64,000 bases of DNA from Bactericera cockerelli (Eukaryota > Arthropoda > Insecta > Hemiptera > Triozidae). Where the stretch lies: the NCBI GenBank assembly GCA_024516035.1, contig CM044964.1, positions 7,500,236-7,564,235 on the forward strand, in the 5' to 3' direction. Positions 62,641 through 64,000 of the stretch are shown here, in pieces; the first letter of the stretch is position 1; every line of letters begins with the position of its first letter. The notes under the pieces are model-generated. The model worked only from the letters and a program-made list of their open reading frames with translations, searched no databases and was not told the origin of the DNA. The translations under genes and the position numbers were made by a program.

Positions 62641-64000
62641 TGCTGTCAAAATTTTACGAAAAGAAAAACTATGCAACATTTAATACATGTCTGCAAGGCC
62701 TAGTGGTGAAGTGGTTATGTCAGGGAGAGGGAATTCTAACTAGGGGGTCAATAGTTCAAGTCTCACGTGTGGTGATTTTCGAGAATTCTGTTAGAGTGGT
62801 TAGGTATCATAATAAAGTAATTTGTTTTAATTTATAAAAAATGATTAGCTGACGCAAATATATTATGATGAAAATTCTGGAATAACGTTTATTTTTCACA
62901 ACCATTGTAGATTTTTTTTCAACATGCATGAGAAAAAAAATGTTCAAAAGAAAGAAAATAAGAATTTATAAAGGACTTACTCTTTACTCTACTGATTATT
63001 TGGAGAAGAATCCATTCGCTGGATTTCGAACAAAACTTGTGAATGGCTTTTCATTGAAGTCAGAATCAAATATGTATGTTTGAAATCATTTTTTTGTCAA
63101 GACAGTGAAAACAAAGAAAACTTATTCTTAATAAGATGTCAACTGAATAGATTTTGTTTTTCCATACCTGCTTTGAAATGTAATTACCTAATTCCTATGT
63201 GATAAAAAAACAATACATTCTATACTTTTTTCATTAAAAGTAAAAATATACATTTTTAACTTTAAAGAGTATGAATTGATAATGCTAATTTAATTTTAAT
63301 ATCCTTTATAAGAAGTTTCAAACCCAACTTAAATTGATTGCACAAATTTAATCTTAAAATGAATTCAAAAAGGATAAAATAAATGATATAATTATTATAG
63401 ACCGATATGTTTACAAAACTTTGGGTAAAATAAACTGTTAGGTAAATTCAATGATTAATTGTTATTTGTTACACTGTACTTTAAATCATTAAATAAATTG
63501 TAACCGATTATTAATTAATTTTCAAAACAAAAACACGTGAAATTATTAACATAAATTACGCGGAACGGAAAGAAAGGGCACAAAACAAAACCAGGTCATT
63601 CGCGGCGCGACCCTGAACTAGTTGACAGTTGTTGTCTAGTTCCTTCTTCCTTCCGACTTCCCCTCTCCTCATGAACGGAAATCTAAAAATAACTTGCATT
63701 TTTCTCCCGCATAACTCTAGAGCTCTGAAGTTAGTCAGAAATTTTTCAGCGGACACTATCTTTCTCCCTGGAGACAATTTCTTTTCGTTTCTTTCTCTCT
63801 CTCTTTGCCCCGCTGTGCGGGTTTATTTGGTTGCTCCATGCCTCCTCTTTCAATAAGGCATGAGCAGAGAAAAGAGAAATGCTCTACCGATCGCGGCAGC
63901 GCTCTGCACGGAGAAGCCAAAAAGTAAGAAGAGCGTATTAGATTTATGTTCTCTACAATCAAGCTTGAGTAAAGATTTATCTAATTAGGTACCTAGTTTT
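62641..64000. other. Terminal stretch, no recognised gene
   Basis: Probably the intron of gene B after exon 11, at least in part. 63,555-63,910 is less AT-rich and contains CG dinucleotides but no convincing ORF; it could be a promoter of another transcript. Confidence 0.35.

Noticed and set aside
63629..63856. 75-residue ORF near the right end
   Set aside because: No motif, no splice partner and a hydrophobic composition from T/C-rich sequence; cannot be supported.

Overview
The window looks like AT-rich arthropod nuclear DNA, most likely an insect and possibly a hemipteran. I base this on GT-AG multi-exon genes, a ZAD-type zinc-finger gene pair, a THAP-domain gene, many tRNA-headed and 5S-rRNA-headed SINEs, non-LTR elements and short terminal-inverted-repeat DNA elements. 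There are no operons, no genuine tRNA or rRNA genes and no CRISPR. The species cannot be fixed from the sequence alone.

Layout. 1-5.7 kb is a mosaic of SINEs and LINE scraps. 5.77-11.1 kb is a broken non-LTR retrotransposon: ORF1, endonuclease, and a reverse transcriptase split by a 1.64-kb TIR element. 11.1-17.4 kb is more mosaic, with a truncated LINE inside a 5S-derived SINE and a foldback element. 17.43-36.98 kb is gene A, a complete gene of about 14 exons encoding a protein of roughly 800 residues (ZAD-like domain, acidic/basic linkers, nine C2H2 fingers). 39.47-43.36 kb is a four-exon THAP gene with an acidic repeat region and a coiled coil. 46.35 kb to beyond the finger exon ending at 62,457 is gene B, a tandem paralogue of gene A whose 3' end is not in the window. 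62.6-64 kb has no recognisable gene. All three genes lie on the + strand. Exon junctions were checked by hand for reading phase. One junction of gene A (exon 7 to exon 8) is ambiguous.

Genes A and B probably encode nuclear DNA-binding proteins. Two finger exons are almost identical at nucleotide level between them while the rest is diverged, which suggests local gene conversion. Gene A is unusual in that several exon edges (acceptors, donors and the stop codon) have been copied into tandem arrays.

Repeats carry my own labels. SINE-1, -2, -3, -4 and -5 have different tRNA-like heads. 5S-SINE has a 5S rRNA-like head and shares a central body with SINE-3. SINE-3 occurs with three different 3' tails. 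Five separate TTAA-flanked (piggyBac-like) short elements lie between 41.0 and 55.9 kb. One of them carries a sequence that fits a complete type I hammerhead self-cleaving ribozyme (55,701-55,761), the most striking single signal in the window.
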